Shown here piece after piece: positions 1 to 5,010 of a DNA stretch of 5,010 bases. This DNA comes from Erysipelotrichaceae bacterium (GTDB taxonomy: Bacteria; Bacillota_I; Bacilli_A; Erysipelotrichales; Coprobacillaceae), in NCBI GenBank assembly GCA_021200395.1, contig JAJQGQ010000028.1, positions 3,111 to 8,120 on the forward strand, in the 5' to 3' direction. The position numbers were made by a program, and so were the translations under genes. The notes beneath the pieces are model-generated. The model was not told the DNA's origin and did no database searches. It saw only the letters and a program-made list of their open reading frames with translations. Position 1 is the stretch's first letter. The number at the start of each line of letters is the position of its first letter.

Positions 1-5
1 TTCAT
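1..5 (-). CDS. Start codon of a probable third tandem double-glycine peptide gene (cut by window edge)
   Basis: An ATG at 3-5 on the minus strand is followed by AA, after which the window ends. It is preceded at a seven-base distance by a full GGAGG ribosome binding site (13-17), and further upstream by the same GGGTACAAC box that precedes the gene at 56-220. The distance from the previous start codon (about 215 bases) matches the distance between the two complete peptide genes (206 bases). The first two codons, ATG then AA-, fit the MK start of the neighbour at 56-220. I infer that this is another copy of the same peptide family. Nothing of the protein itself is visible. Confidence 0.55.
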
Positions 6-12
6 ATAAGTT

Positions 13-33
13 CCTCCATTATGTTGTACCCTC
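13..33 (-). repeat. Intergenic box GAGGGTACAAC..ATGGAGG, copy 2 (before the third peptide gene)
   Basis: On the minus strand this segment reads GAGGGTACAAC, then a few bases, then ATGGAGGAA. It closely matches 227-245 in the preceding gap. The two copies differ by a couple of bases next to the ribosome binding site. They show that the duplication unit carries its 5' untranslated region along with the gene. The AGGG at the start could serve as a second, weak ribosome binding site for the internal ATG at 17-19. Confidence 0.6.
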
Positions 34-55
34 TGCTTCTTACATTAATGAAGTT

Positions 56-220
56 TTATGACTTCCATTCAGCACTAATAATTCTAGGAATAAAAATTTT
101 TCCTGAACTACTTTGAATAATCTTATAAAGACCTGCTTTAACAAATGTGTACAATAAAATACTTTTAATACTCGTTCCACCAATAAGATCATATTGATCT
201 TCTAAATTTAATTCCTTCAT
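56..220 (-). CDS. Small double-glycine-leader peptide, paralogue 2 (54 aa)
   Basis: This predicted exported peptide has a 15-residue leader, MKELNLEDQYDLIGG, with the double-glycine signature: hydrophobic residues at -12 and -4, an acidic residue at -8 and Gly-Gly at -2/-1. Leaders of this kind are cut by the C39 peptidase domain of ABC exporters during secretion. The 39-residue core starts T-S-I-K-S, has a hydrophobic stretch (about residues 20-35) with two lysines, then SSSGK, IP and a tail ending IISAEWKS. There are no cysteines, so it does not look like a lanthipeptide or a pediocin-type peptide. An ATG lies in frame at 248-250, but the start at 218-220 is better: GGAGG (227-231) sits six bases ahead of it, and the start then aligns residue for residue with the paralogue at 265-426 (31 of 53 positions identical by hand count). 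Function is unproven; bacteriocin-like or signalling roles both fit. I cannot name the family. Confidence 0.72.
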   Translation of the reverse strand: MKELNLEDQYDLIGGTSIKSILLYTFVKAGLYKIIQSSSGKIFIPRIISAEWKS

Positions 221-226
221 CTGTTT

Positions 227-245
227 CCTCCATAGTTGTACCCTT
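227..245 (-). repeat. Intergenic box AAGGGTACAAC..ATGGAGG, copy 1 (before peptide gene 2)
   Basis: The minus strand reads AAGGGTACAACTATGGAGG, closely matching 13-33. It ends in the ribosome binding site of the peptide gene at 56-220. A shorter, diverged version (GAGGGTA, 481-487) sits in the 5' leader of the first peptide gene, just downstream of the TATAAT box. The core GGGTACAAC is at 235-243. Conservation across two gaps suggests either a recent tandem duplication or a retained regulatory or translational element. Confidence 0.6.
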
Positions 246-264
246 TGCATCTATAGAGTTCTCA

Positions 265-426
265 TTACTTCCATTCAGTACTAATAATTTGTGGTATAGA
301 TAGTTTTCCTGAACTACTCTTAATAATCTTATAGAGACCCGCACCTATAAGAAGATAAATAATAATAGTACCAACAGCACTTCCACCAGTTAACTCATAT
401 TGTTCTTGCAGTAACAATTCTCTCAT
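265..426 (-). CDS. Small double-glycine-leader peptide, paralogue 1 (53 aa)
   Basis: This is the first gene of the array. The predicted leader MRELLLQEQYELTGG ends in Gly-Gly and has L at -12, E at -8 and L at -4, close to the double-glycine consensus except that -7 is Gln instead of Leu. The core (residues 16-53) begins SAVGT, has a strongly hydrophobic segment (IIIYLLIGAGLY, residues 21-32), then KIIKSSSGK, SIP and the tail IISTEWK. It has no cysteine. The hydrophobic core is long enough to interact with a membrane, as in class II bacteriocins, but the SSSGK/IP/EWK tail is the most conserved part and does not match any bacteriocin I can name. The start is set by GGAGG (434-438), seven bases ahead of the ATG. 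The stop lies 44 bases before the start of paralogue 2, so the two are probably co-transcribed. A C39-type exporter and immunity gene would be expected nearby but are not in the window. Confidence 0.72.
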   Translation of the reverse strand: MRELLLQEQYELTGGSAVGTIIIYLLIGAGLYKIIKSSSGKLSIPQIISTEWK

Positions 427-441
427 ATAAATTCCTCCTCA

Positions 442-457
442 TCCTTACTTCTAAGGA
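442..457 (-). other. Small hairpin ahead of the first peptide gene's ribosome binding site
   Basis: The minus strand can form TCCTTA-GAAG-TAAGGA, a six-base-pair stem with a four-base loop. It ends three bases before GGAGG-containing sequence (434-440). It lies in the untranslated leader between the TATAAT box and the first peptide gene. It has no following T-run, so it is not a terminator. It might stabilise the mRNA or affect translation, but it is short enough to have arisen by chance in this AT-rich stretch. Confidence 0.3.
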
Positions 458-484
458 ACATTTAAACACGATCATAACAATACC

Positions 485-520
485 CTCTACTATTATATAT
501 ACGCTCAAAATTCCGATTTT
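485..520 (-). promoter_or_regulatory. Probable promoter of the peptide array, with consensus -10 and no clear -35
   Basis: A perfect TATAAT (492-497) lies on the minus strand 65 bases ahead of the first peptide start, giving a start point near 485 and an untranslated leader of about 58 bases. Seventeen bases upstream the -35 position (515-520) reads AAAATC, far from TTGACA, and no TG extension precedes the -10. Upstream of it are A and T tracts (about 515-555), which could act as an UP element or bend the DNA. A strong -10 with a missing -35 is typical of activator-dependent promoters, so regulation by an unseen response regulator or peptide sensor is a reasonable inference. In AT-rich DNA a chance TATAAT is also possible. 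Apart from this and the terminator, I see no gene in 427-590. Confidence 0.45.
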
Positions 521-590
521 TCTTTTTTTTCTTTAAAAAAAATTAAAAAAGTTTTTAATATTTACAATTAGCAACATCTATAAACAAAAC

Positions 591-617
591 TAAAAAGTTC
601 TCAAGAGAACTTTTTTA
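591..617 (-). terminator. Rho-independent terminator of the valS operon
   Basis: On the minus strand GTTCTC and GAGAAC (597-610) form an inverted repeat extended by flanking A and T runs (592-615). The result is an 11-base-pair stem with a very small loop, ending in a run of T. The A-rich 5' arm overlaps the valS stop codon (615-617), so termination comes directly after translation ends. Because the stem is flanked by A on one side and T on the other, it could also stop transcription from the plus strand. It separates the valS operon from the peptide array. Confidence 0.85.
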
Positions 618-3233
618 CATATTTTGAATTTTTTGAGAAACTGTTTCATATTTTGACTTATAATCTTCAAGTTTATCTCTTTCTAATTGAACTTTTGCAG
701 CAGGTGCTTTATTTACAAAGTTAGGATTAGAAAGCATACCTTCACAACGCTTAATTTCACCTTCTAATTTTTTCAATTCAGCATTAAGCTTTTTCTTTTC
801 TGCTTCCATATCTATATAATCACCTAATTCAATAATCAAAGAATTTCCACCTTTGATTGTTTCGATTGCGACATTTTCACTTGTTTCTACATTATAGCCA
901 ATACAACGTGAATGACATAATTTATAAATATATGGAGCCAAATCCTTTAATAAATCTTCTAAAGCTGCATCATTAGTCTGAATACTATAGGTCATTTCAA
1001 TAGCATTTTTAATAACATATTGAGCACGTAAGTTTCTTATTCCTTTAATAATATCAATTAAATATTGGAATTGATCATTTATTGTAGAATTAACGAATTG
1101 CTCATTGACTTTTGGCCATGAAGAAATACAAATTGATTCATGCAAATGTGGAATAGATTGATAAATTTCTTCTGTCACAAAAGGCATAAATGGGTGCAAT
1201 AAACGGACAATAGCATTTAATACATAAACAAGAGTATTTTGAGTTGCCTGTTTTTCCTGTAAATCATCACTATTTAAGTGAACTTTTGATAATTCAATAT
1301 ACCAAGAACAAAAATCATCCCAAATAAAATTATATAATTCACTGCCAACATTCACAAACTCATATTTATCCATGTTTTCGTCAACAATTCTAATAACATC
1401 ATTAAGACGATTTAAAATCCAACAATCAGATAAATTAAGATAATCAAAAGATAAATCTTCATATTTCATATCTTCATCAATATTCATTAAAACAAAACGT
1501 GCAGAATTCCATATTTTATTAATAAAATTCCATGATGCATCTAATTTTTCTGGACTATAACGCAAATCCATACCAGGTGCAGAATTTGTTGTTAAAAAGA
1601 AACGTAATGTATCAGCACCATATTCATCAATGACATCCATAGGATCAACACCATTACCTAGCGATTTAGACATCTTTCTACCTTGTTCATCACGTATCAA
1701 GCCATGAATCAGAACATCTTTGAAAGGTCTTTGATCAGTAAATTCTAACGATTGGAAAATCATACGAGATACCCAGAAGAAAATAATATCATAGCCAGTA
1801 ACTAATGTATCCGTTGGAAAATAACGTTTGTATAATTCACTATCTGTATTTGGCCAATCCAAAGTAGAAAATGGCCATAAAGCACTAGAAAACCATGTAT
1901 CCAAAACATCTTCATCCTGTTTCCAGTTTTCTATGTCAGCTGGAGGAACTTTACCAACATAAACTTCCCCTGTTTCTTTATGATACCAAGCAGGAATTTG
2001 ATGTCCCCACCATAATTGTCTAGAAATACACCAATCTTCAATATTTTCCATCCAGTTTTTAAAAGTTTTTTCAAAACGTGGTGGTACAAAATTAACTTTA
2101 TTTTCTGTATCTTGATTGGCTAAAGCAGCCTCAGCCAAAGGCTTCATCTTAACAAACCACTGTTTTGATAGATATGGTTCAACAATCGCTCCGCTACGTT
2201 CACTATGCCCTACCATATGTTTATGAACTTCAATATGATCAACAACTCCACGTGATTCAAAATCTTTTACTAATTCTTCACGGCAAACAAAACGATCCAT
2301 ACCTGCATATTTGCCACAAAGTTCATTCATTGTACCATCATCATTCATGCAAATAGGCATTTTTAAATCATATTTCTTAGCTAAAGCAAAGTCGTTTGGA
2401 TCATGTGCAGGTGTACATTTCATAACGGCAGTACCAAAACTCATATCAATATAACTATCAGCCATAATTGGCAATACTTCATCATTTGCCGGATTAATGG
2501 CATGTTTACCAATAAGATGTGTATATCTAGAATCATCTGGATGAACAAATATAGCTTGATCGGCAAACATGGTTTCAGGTCTTGTAGTAGCAATAACCAA
2601 TGTTTCACCAGTCTCTACTACCTGATAATTAAAATAATACATATGGCCTTCAATTTCTTTATGTATAACTTCAATATTAGATAGTGCAGTACGTTGCACT
2701 GGATCCCAGTTAATAATACGTTCACCTTGATAAATAAGACCTTTTTCATATAAAGTCACAAATACAGTCTTAACAGCATCACTTAAACCATCATCTAGAG
2801 TAAATCTTTCTTTTGAATAATCCAAGGACAACCCTAGCTTTTCCCATTGACTACGAATAATTGAAGCATATTCTTCTTTCCAAGCCCAAGCTTGATCCAA
2901 AAACTTTTCTCTTCCTAAGTCATAACGTGAAATACCTTCTTCTCTAAGTCTAGCTTCCACTTTAGCTTGTGTAGCAATACCAGCATGATCCATACCTGGC
3001 AACCATAATACGTCATATCCTTGCATACGTTTATAGCGAACAATCATATCTTGAAGCGTTGTATCCCAAGCATGACCCAAATGTAATTTACCTGTAACAT
3101 TTGGTGGTGGTATAACAATACAATATGGTTTCTTAGAAATATCACCAGCTTCAAAATATTTTTGATCAATCCAAGTTTTATATTTACCTTCTTCTACCAA
3201 TTTATGATTATATTTACTCGCCAATTCCTTCAT
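615..3233 (-). CDS. valS: Valyl-tRNA synthetase
   Basis: This cytoplasmic class I synthetase charges tRNA-Val with valine using ATP and edits mischarged threonine. At 872 residues it has the usual bacterial length (about 880) and appears complete. In order, I see the catalytic PPPNVTGKLHLGH segment with the HLGH (HIGH) signature at 51-54, and PGMDHAGIATQ (79-89), typical of ValRS. Next comes the inserted editing domain (about 190-350), with ATTRPET (215-221) and TPAHDPNDF (274-282). Then come WCISRQLWWGHQIPAWY (401-417), DTWFSSALWPFS (445-456), VTGYDIIFFWVSRM (478-491) and KMSKS (520-524). The anticodon-binding helical domain (about 600-745) follows, and the protein ends in the ValRS-specific charged coiled coil (about 805-870), which grips the tRNA. 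The ATG at 3231-3233 has GGAGG (3243-3247) nine bases ahead. It lies 21 bases after the DUF4375-like gene, and both are controlled by the valine T-box upstream. In the editing domain FGTAVMKCTP (266-275) replaces the more familiar FGTGAVKVTP, most likely a lineage variant. Confidence 0.98.
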   Translation of the reverse strand: MKELASKYNHKLVEEGKYKTWIDQKYFEAGDISKKPYCIVIPPPNVTGKLHLGHAWDTTLQDMIVRYKRMQGYDVLWLPGMDHAGIATQAKVEARLREEGISRYDLGREKFLDQAWAWKEEYASIIRSQWEKLGLSLDYSKERFTLDDGLSDAVKTVFVTLYEKGLIYQGERIINWDPVQRTALSNIEVIHKEIEGHMYYFNYQVVETGETLVIATTRPETMFADQAIFVHPDDSRYTHLIGKHAINPANDEVLPIMADSYIDMSFGTAVMKCTPAHDPNDFALAKKYDLKMPICMNDDGTMNELCGKYAGMDRFVCREELVKDFESRGVVDHIEVHKHMVGHSERSGAIVEPYLSKQWFVKMKPLAEAALANQDTENKVNFVPPRFEKTFKNWMENIEDWCISRQLWWGHQIPAWYHKETGEVYVGKVPPADIENWKQDEDVLDTWFSSALWPFSTLDWPNTDSELYKRYFPTDTLVTGYDIIFFWVSRMIFQSLEFTDQRPFKDVLIHGLIRDEQGRKMSKSLGNGVDPMDVIDEYGADTLRFFLTTNSAPGMDLRYSPEKLDASWNFINKIWNSARFVLMNIDEDMKYEDLSFDYLNLSDCWILNRLNDVIRIVDENMDKYEFVNVGSELYNFIWDDFCSWYIELSKVHLNSDDLQEKQATQNTLVYVLNAIVRLLHPFMPFVTEEIYQSIPHLHESICISSWPKVNEQFVNSTINDQFQYLIDIIKGIRNLRAQYVIKNAIEMTYSIQTNDAALEDLLKDLAPYIYKLCHSRCIGYNVETSENVAIETIKGGNSLIIELGDYIDMEAEKKKLNAELKKLEGEIKRCEGMLSNPNFVNKAPAAKVQLERDKLEDYKSKYETVSQKIQNM

Positions 3234-3254
3234 ATAATTCTCCCTCCACTGTTT

Positions 3255-3956
3255 TTATTCAGTTTCTTCTTCACTTATATCATCTTCAATATCATTAATC
3301 TCATCAGCCGTAAAATCATGATCATAATCATAAAAATCTTCTTTATGATTCTTAACAAACTGAAGTAGCTTACTTTGCAAATTCGTTGTTGAAACTAAAG
3401 TTGCAAATTCATTCGTATAATCTGAATAATTATAATTTGCATATATTCCCATAATTTCTTCTTCTTTGATAGGATCTTCAACATAATTTTCATCTTCAAC
3501 TATTTCTGAAAAATATCTTGCAGCAGTCATTAACTCAGACAAATCCTTTGCCCCAACCTTTTCAAAAGCATCACTAATGATATCAACAAATCGTTTAGTT
3601 GATGGACTTATAAAAAAGCTATGGATGTTACCATTTTTTCCAGAAACAGCTTGTGAAAGTTGATAAATACTATAAACAACATTTTCACTTTCATTAAAAG
3701 TATTTGTTTCATTATCGAAATCTTCATCTTCCTTACGCATACAATGAAACAATACTGCTGTTAAAACATCTTCATCAGATAAATCATCAAGAATACCTGG
3801 TTTCAAATATTGAAAATCCTCTTGTTTAATAGCCAATTGAATTTGTTCTTCCCTTTCATCTGCTCTATTAGATCTTAGTCTTCTAACTAAAAAATAACCC
3901 AAAAAAACAAAAATAACAATTGAAACAACCCAAACTATAGTATATGATGTATCCAT
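3255..3956 (-). CDS. Membrane-anchored acidic protein with a DUF4375/DMP19-like domain
   Basis: This 233-residue protein opens with one transmembrane helix (about residues 6-24) followed by RRLRSNR. This predicts an N-terminal anchor with the rest of the protein in the cytoplasm. Residues about 60-205 resemble the DUF4375 (DMP19 C-terminal) domain: VVYSIYQLSQAVSGKNGNIHS, split as helix (93-100) and glycine/asparagine turn (106-112), then a helix leading into EKVGAKDLSEL (132-142), close to the family's A-I-G-A-K-E-L pattern. The match is from memory, not a search. The tail (206-233) is very acidic. DMP19 of Neisseria is a soluble DNA mimic, so a membrane-anchored version would act differently, and I do not assign a function. 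An ATG at 3969-3971 is in frame but sits in the T-box terminator's T-run, and the ribosome binding site AAAGGAG (3962-3968) lies downstream of it. The start at 3954-3956, five bases after that site, is therefore the real one. The gene is the first in the T-box operon, 21 bases before valS. Confidence 0.75.
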   Translation of the reverse strand: MDTSYTIVWVVSIVIFVFLGYFLVRRLRSNRADEREEQIQLAIKQEDFQYLKPGILDDLSDEDVLTAVLFHCMRKEDEDFDNETNTFNESENVVYSIYQLSQAVSGKNGNIHSFFISPSTKRFVDIISDAFEKVGAKDLSELMTAARYFSEIVEDENYVEDPIKEEEIMGIYANYNYSDYTNEFATLVSTTNLQSKLLQFVKNHKEDFYDYDHDFTADEINDIEDDISEEETE

Positions 3957-3972
3957 TTTTTCTCCTTTCATT

Positions 3973-4001
3973 AAAAAAACATTCGTATAAGGACGAATGT
4001 T
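3973..4001 (-). terminator. T-box attenuator terminator
   Basis: The minus strand forms AACATTCGT-CCTTAT-ACGAATGTT, a perfect nine-base-pair stem (3978-4001) running into seven T (3973-3979, two of them within the stem). Its 5' arm and loop contain the CGT and CCTT segments needed for the T-box antiterminator, so the two structures exclude each other. The T-run ends seventeen bases before the first structural gene's start codon. Confidence 0.93.
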
Positions 4002-4184
4002 CGTGGTACCACCTTAATTTATATGCTCATGCATACCTCAAAGCTTTAACGCAGCTATACGTGTTTACTTACTTAATTTCAGCAAACATACTCCGAGGCT
4101 ACCTTCTATTAATTCATCCATCTTATTTCCAGCAACATAAGACTCTCTATCGGACTAGCTAATGTACTCCTCCTCATCAACGTA
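3973..4184 (-). promoter_or_regulatory. Valine-specific T-box riboswitch leader
   Basis: Uncharged tRNA-Val binds this leader RNA and lets transcription continue into the anchored-protein gene and valS. Stem I starts with GATGAGG and the loop-E strand AGTA, and carries the AG-bulge region AGAGAGTC (4141-4148) and the distal-loop sequence GCTGGAAAT (4125-4133). The specifier loop reads GAA (4104-4106), then G, then GTA (4100-4102), a valine codon, followed by G and the closing CCTC, which pairs with GAGG of the 5' strand. Stem III probably includes TATGC-ATGA-GCATA. The T-box proper is AAGGTGGTACCACG (4002-4015); its bulge UGGU (4008-4011) complements the ACCA end of tRNA-Val. AAGG pairs with CCTT (3989-3992) and ACG with CGT to form the antiterminator. 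Charged tRNA would instead favour the terminator at 3973-4001. All the landmark elements are present, so it looks functional. Confidence 0.95.
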
Positions 4185-4189
4185 AGTCT

Positions 4190-4218
4190 ATTTTAACAAA
4201 GCTTTATATTAAAGTCAA
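4190..4218 (-). promoter_or_regulatory. Sigma-A promoter of the T-box/valS operon
   Basis: The minus strand has TTGACT (4213-4218), a 17-base spacer and TAAAAT (4190-4195), preceded by TGT as an extended -10 element. The predicted transcription start is near 4183-4184, just before the T-box stem I. The -35 box begins at the base after the TGA stop codon (4219-4221) of the upstream gene. No terminator separates them, so read-through from upstream into the T-box is also likely, and the T-box would gate that RNA too. Confidence 0.85.
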
Positions 4219-5010
4219 TCATATTTGATGAATAAAATGTTCAACCTCATCGATATAATTCAATAATTGTGTTAATAAATATATATTATCAACTTCATCA
4301 CTCTTGAATTCAATACGAGGTACAATATTCAATAAGCATTTTAACAATAATTTTTCATCATCTCCTAATGTCATATCACAAAAATAATGATTTAATAACA
4401 TATTTGTATTCAATAATGTAAAATTTTCATTTTGAAAGACATGATATAAATCAAAAACAGGGATTTGCAGACAAATATGATCCATTGCTATTAAACAAGG
4501 ATACTCAGCTATAATATGTGCAAAATCAAAATTCAAATAGTTATAACAAACGCGAATGCTTGAATAACCTTTCGTCAATTCCATAAATTGAAGGAAATAG
4601 CTATGTGATTTTTCTAAAGCTTGATATATATGATAGTAATTCATAACAAAATACCATTGTGTTGGTGAACGAAAAGTCATCTTTTCATATTGTAACATCA
4701 ATTGCTGATAATAATTTAATCTTGCTTGTATATTTTTCAGCAATTGATCATGCAATTGCTGAAAATAGTGCTCATTAACTTTCAAATTATAAAAAGAATG
4801 ATTATGAAGATATGAAATCAACTCAAAATACTTTCTTATTTTTATATCATTGGCTATATAATCGTTATTTTCTAAAAATGGCATTAAATACAAATATTGC
4901 TGATGATATGGTGTAAGATATTGTTGACGAGTATTTAATAAGACTTTGACAAAGACATTTATTTGTATATTTTTAATATCATAAAATATTTTTTCTAATT
5001 GATGATTGTT
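4219..5010 (-). CDS. Possible degenerate CotS/YsxE/YutH-like kinase-fold protein (5' end outside window)
   Basis: The frame is open from the window edge to the TGA at 4219-4221, giving 263 visible residues. The TTG at 4891-4893 is internal, since the frame continues upstream without a stop. The protein is rich in Tyr, Asn, His and Leu, and has no signal peptide or transmembrane segment in the visible part. Residues 153-192 have the layout of the phosphotransferase active-site region: RVCYNYLNFDFAHII stands where the family has a His-Gly-Asp...Asn loop, and CLIAMDHICLQIPVFDLYHVF stands where it has I-D-F-D...P..DL. The catalytic His-Gly-Asp is Tyr-Asn-Tyr here, so if the homology is real it is a pseudokinase. 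In Bacillus subtilis ysxE (a CotS-like spore protein) lies directly before valS, which supports the idea. The resemblance is from reading by eye, and an unrelated protein remains possible. Confidence 0.5.
   Translation of the reverse strand, partial: NNHQLEKIFYDIKNIQINVFVKVLLNTRQQYLTPYHQQYLYLMPFLENNDYIANDIKIRKYFELISYLHNHSFYNLKVNEHYFQQLHDQLLKNIQARLNYYQQLMLQYEKMTFRSPTQWYFVMNYYHIYQALEKSHSYFLQFMELTKGYSSIRVCYNYLNFDFAHIIAEYPCLIAMDHICLQIPVFDLYHVFQNENFTLLNTNMLLNHYFCDMTLGDDEKLLLKCLLNIVPRIEFKSDEVDNIYLLTQLLNYIDEVEHFIHQI

Noticed and set aside
218..250. Extended start (ATG at 248-250) for peptide gene 2
   Set aside because: It adds ten residues that would disrupt the leader alignment with the paralogue, and it overlaps the GGAGG site that belongs to the internal ATG.
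266..275. Coordinates here are ValRS residues: the unusual FGTAVMKCTP in the editing domain as a sign of lost proofreading
   Set aside because: The length is unchanged and TTRPET and PAHDPND are intact. The substitution is most simply a lineage variant.
2165..2684. Two plus-strand open frames (2165-2356 and 2403-2684)
   Set aside because: Both lie wholly inside valS on the opposite strand, and their translations show no recognisable motif. They are shadows of the real gene.
3162..3368. Plus-strand open frame with a hydrophobic, Ile/Phe-rich translation
   Set aside because: It spans the valS start, the gap and the end of the DUF4375-like gene on the other strand. The hydrophobicity comes from reading AT-rich, acidic codons in antisense.
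3954..3971. Extended start (ATG at 3969-3971) for the DUF4375-like gene
   Set aside because: It sits at the end of the terminator T-run, has no upstream ribosome binding site, and would encode the real site AAAGGAG as codons.
3944..4162. Plus-strand open frame across the T-box
   Set aside because: It is antisense to a clear T-box leader and has no supporting ribosome binding site or protein similarity.
4891..4893. TTG as the start of the rightmost gene
   Set aside because: The same frame stays open to the window edge, and no ribosome binding site precedes the TTG, so the gene begins outside the window.

Overview
The window is AT-rich and looks like a low-GC Bacillota chromosome. The evidence is strong GGAGG-type ribosome binding sites, a T-box riboswitch in front of an aminoacyl-tRNA synthetase operon, and TGA used as an ordinary stop. 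The codon use and the ValRS sequence feel closest to Erysipelotrichia/Coprobacillaceae-type gut bacteria, but that placement is an impression, not a computed result. Every gene I can support lies on the minus strand, so transcription runs from high to low coordinates.

From right to left, the first gene (4219-5010) is the 3' part of a CDS that enters from outside the window. I read it tentatively as a degenerate member of the CotS/YsxE/YutH spore-coat kinase-like family, partly because ysxE precedes valS in Bacillus. Its stop codon abuts the -35 box of a good sigma-A promoter (4190-4218). That promoter drives a complete valine-type T-box leader (about 3973-4184) with a GTA specifier, an AGGTGGTACCACG T-box, and an antiterminator that competes with a terminator. 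The T-box controls two genes: a membrane-anchored, acidic protein whose middle resembles the DUF4375/DMP19 domain (3255-3956), and, 21 bases further on, valS for valyl-tRNA synthetase (615-3233). The operon ends at a hairpin terminator overlapping the valS stop (591-617).

Beyond the terminator is an intergenic stretch (427-590) with A/T tracts, a TATAAT box lacking a good -35, and a small hairpin just ahead of a ribosome binding site. It leads into an array of tiny paralogous genes: two complete ones (265-426 and 56-220) and the start codon of a probable third at the window edge (1-5). The two complete peptides are 53 and 54 residues long. Each has a 15-residue leader ending in Gly-Gly, a hydrophobic middle, and a nearly invariant C-terminal block (AGLYKII.SSSGK..IP.IIS.EWK). 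They look like exported double-glycine peptides, either bacteriocin-like or signalling. They are the least ordinary part of the window, and neither the transporter/peptidase nor any immunity gene is visible here.
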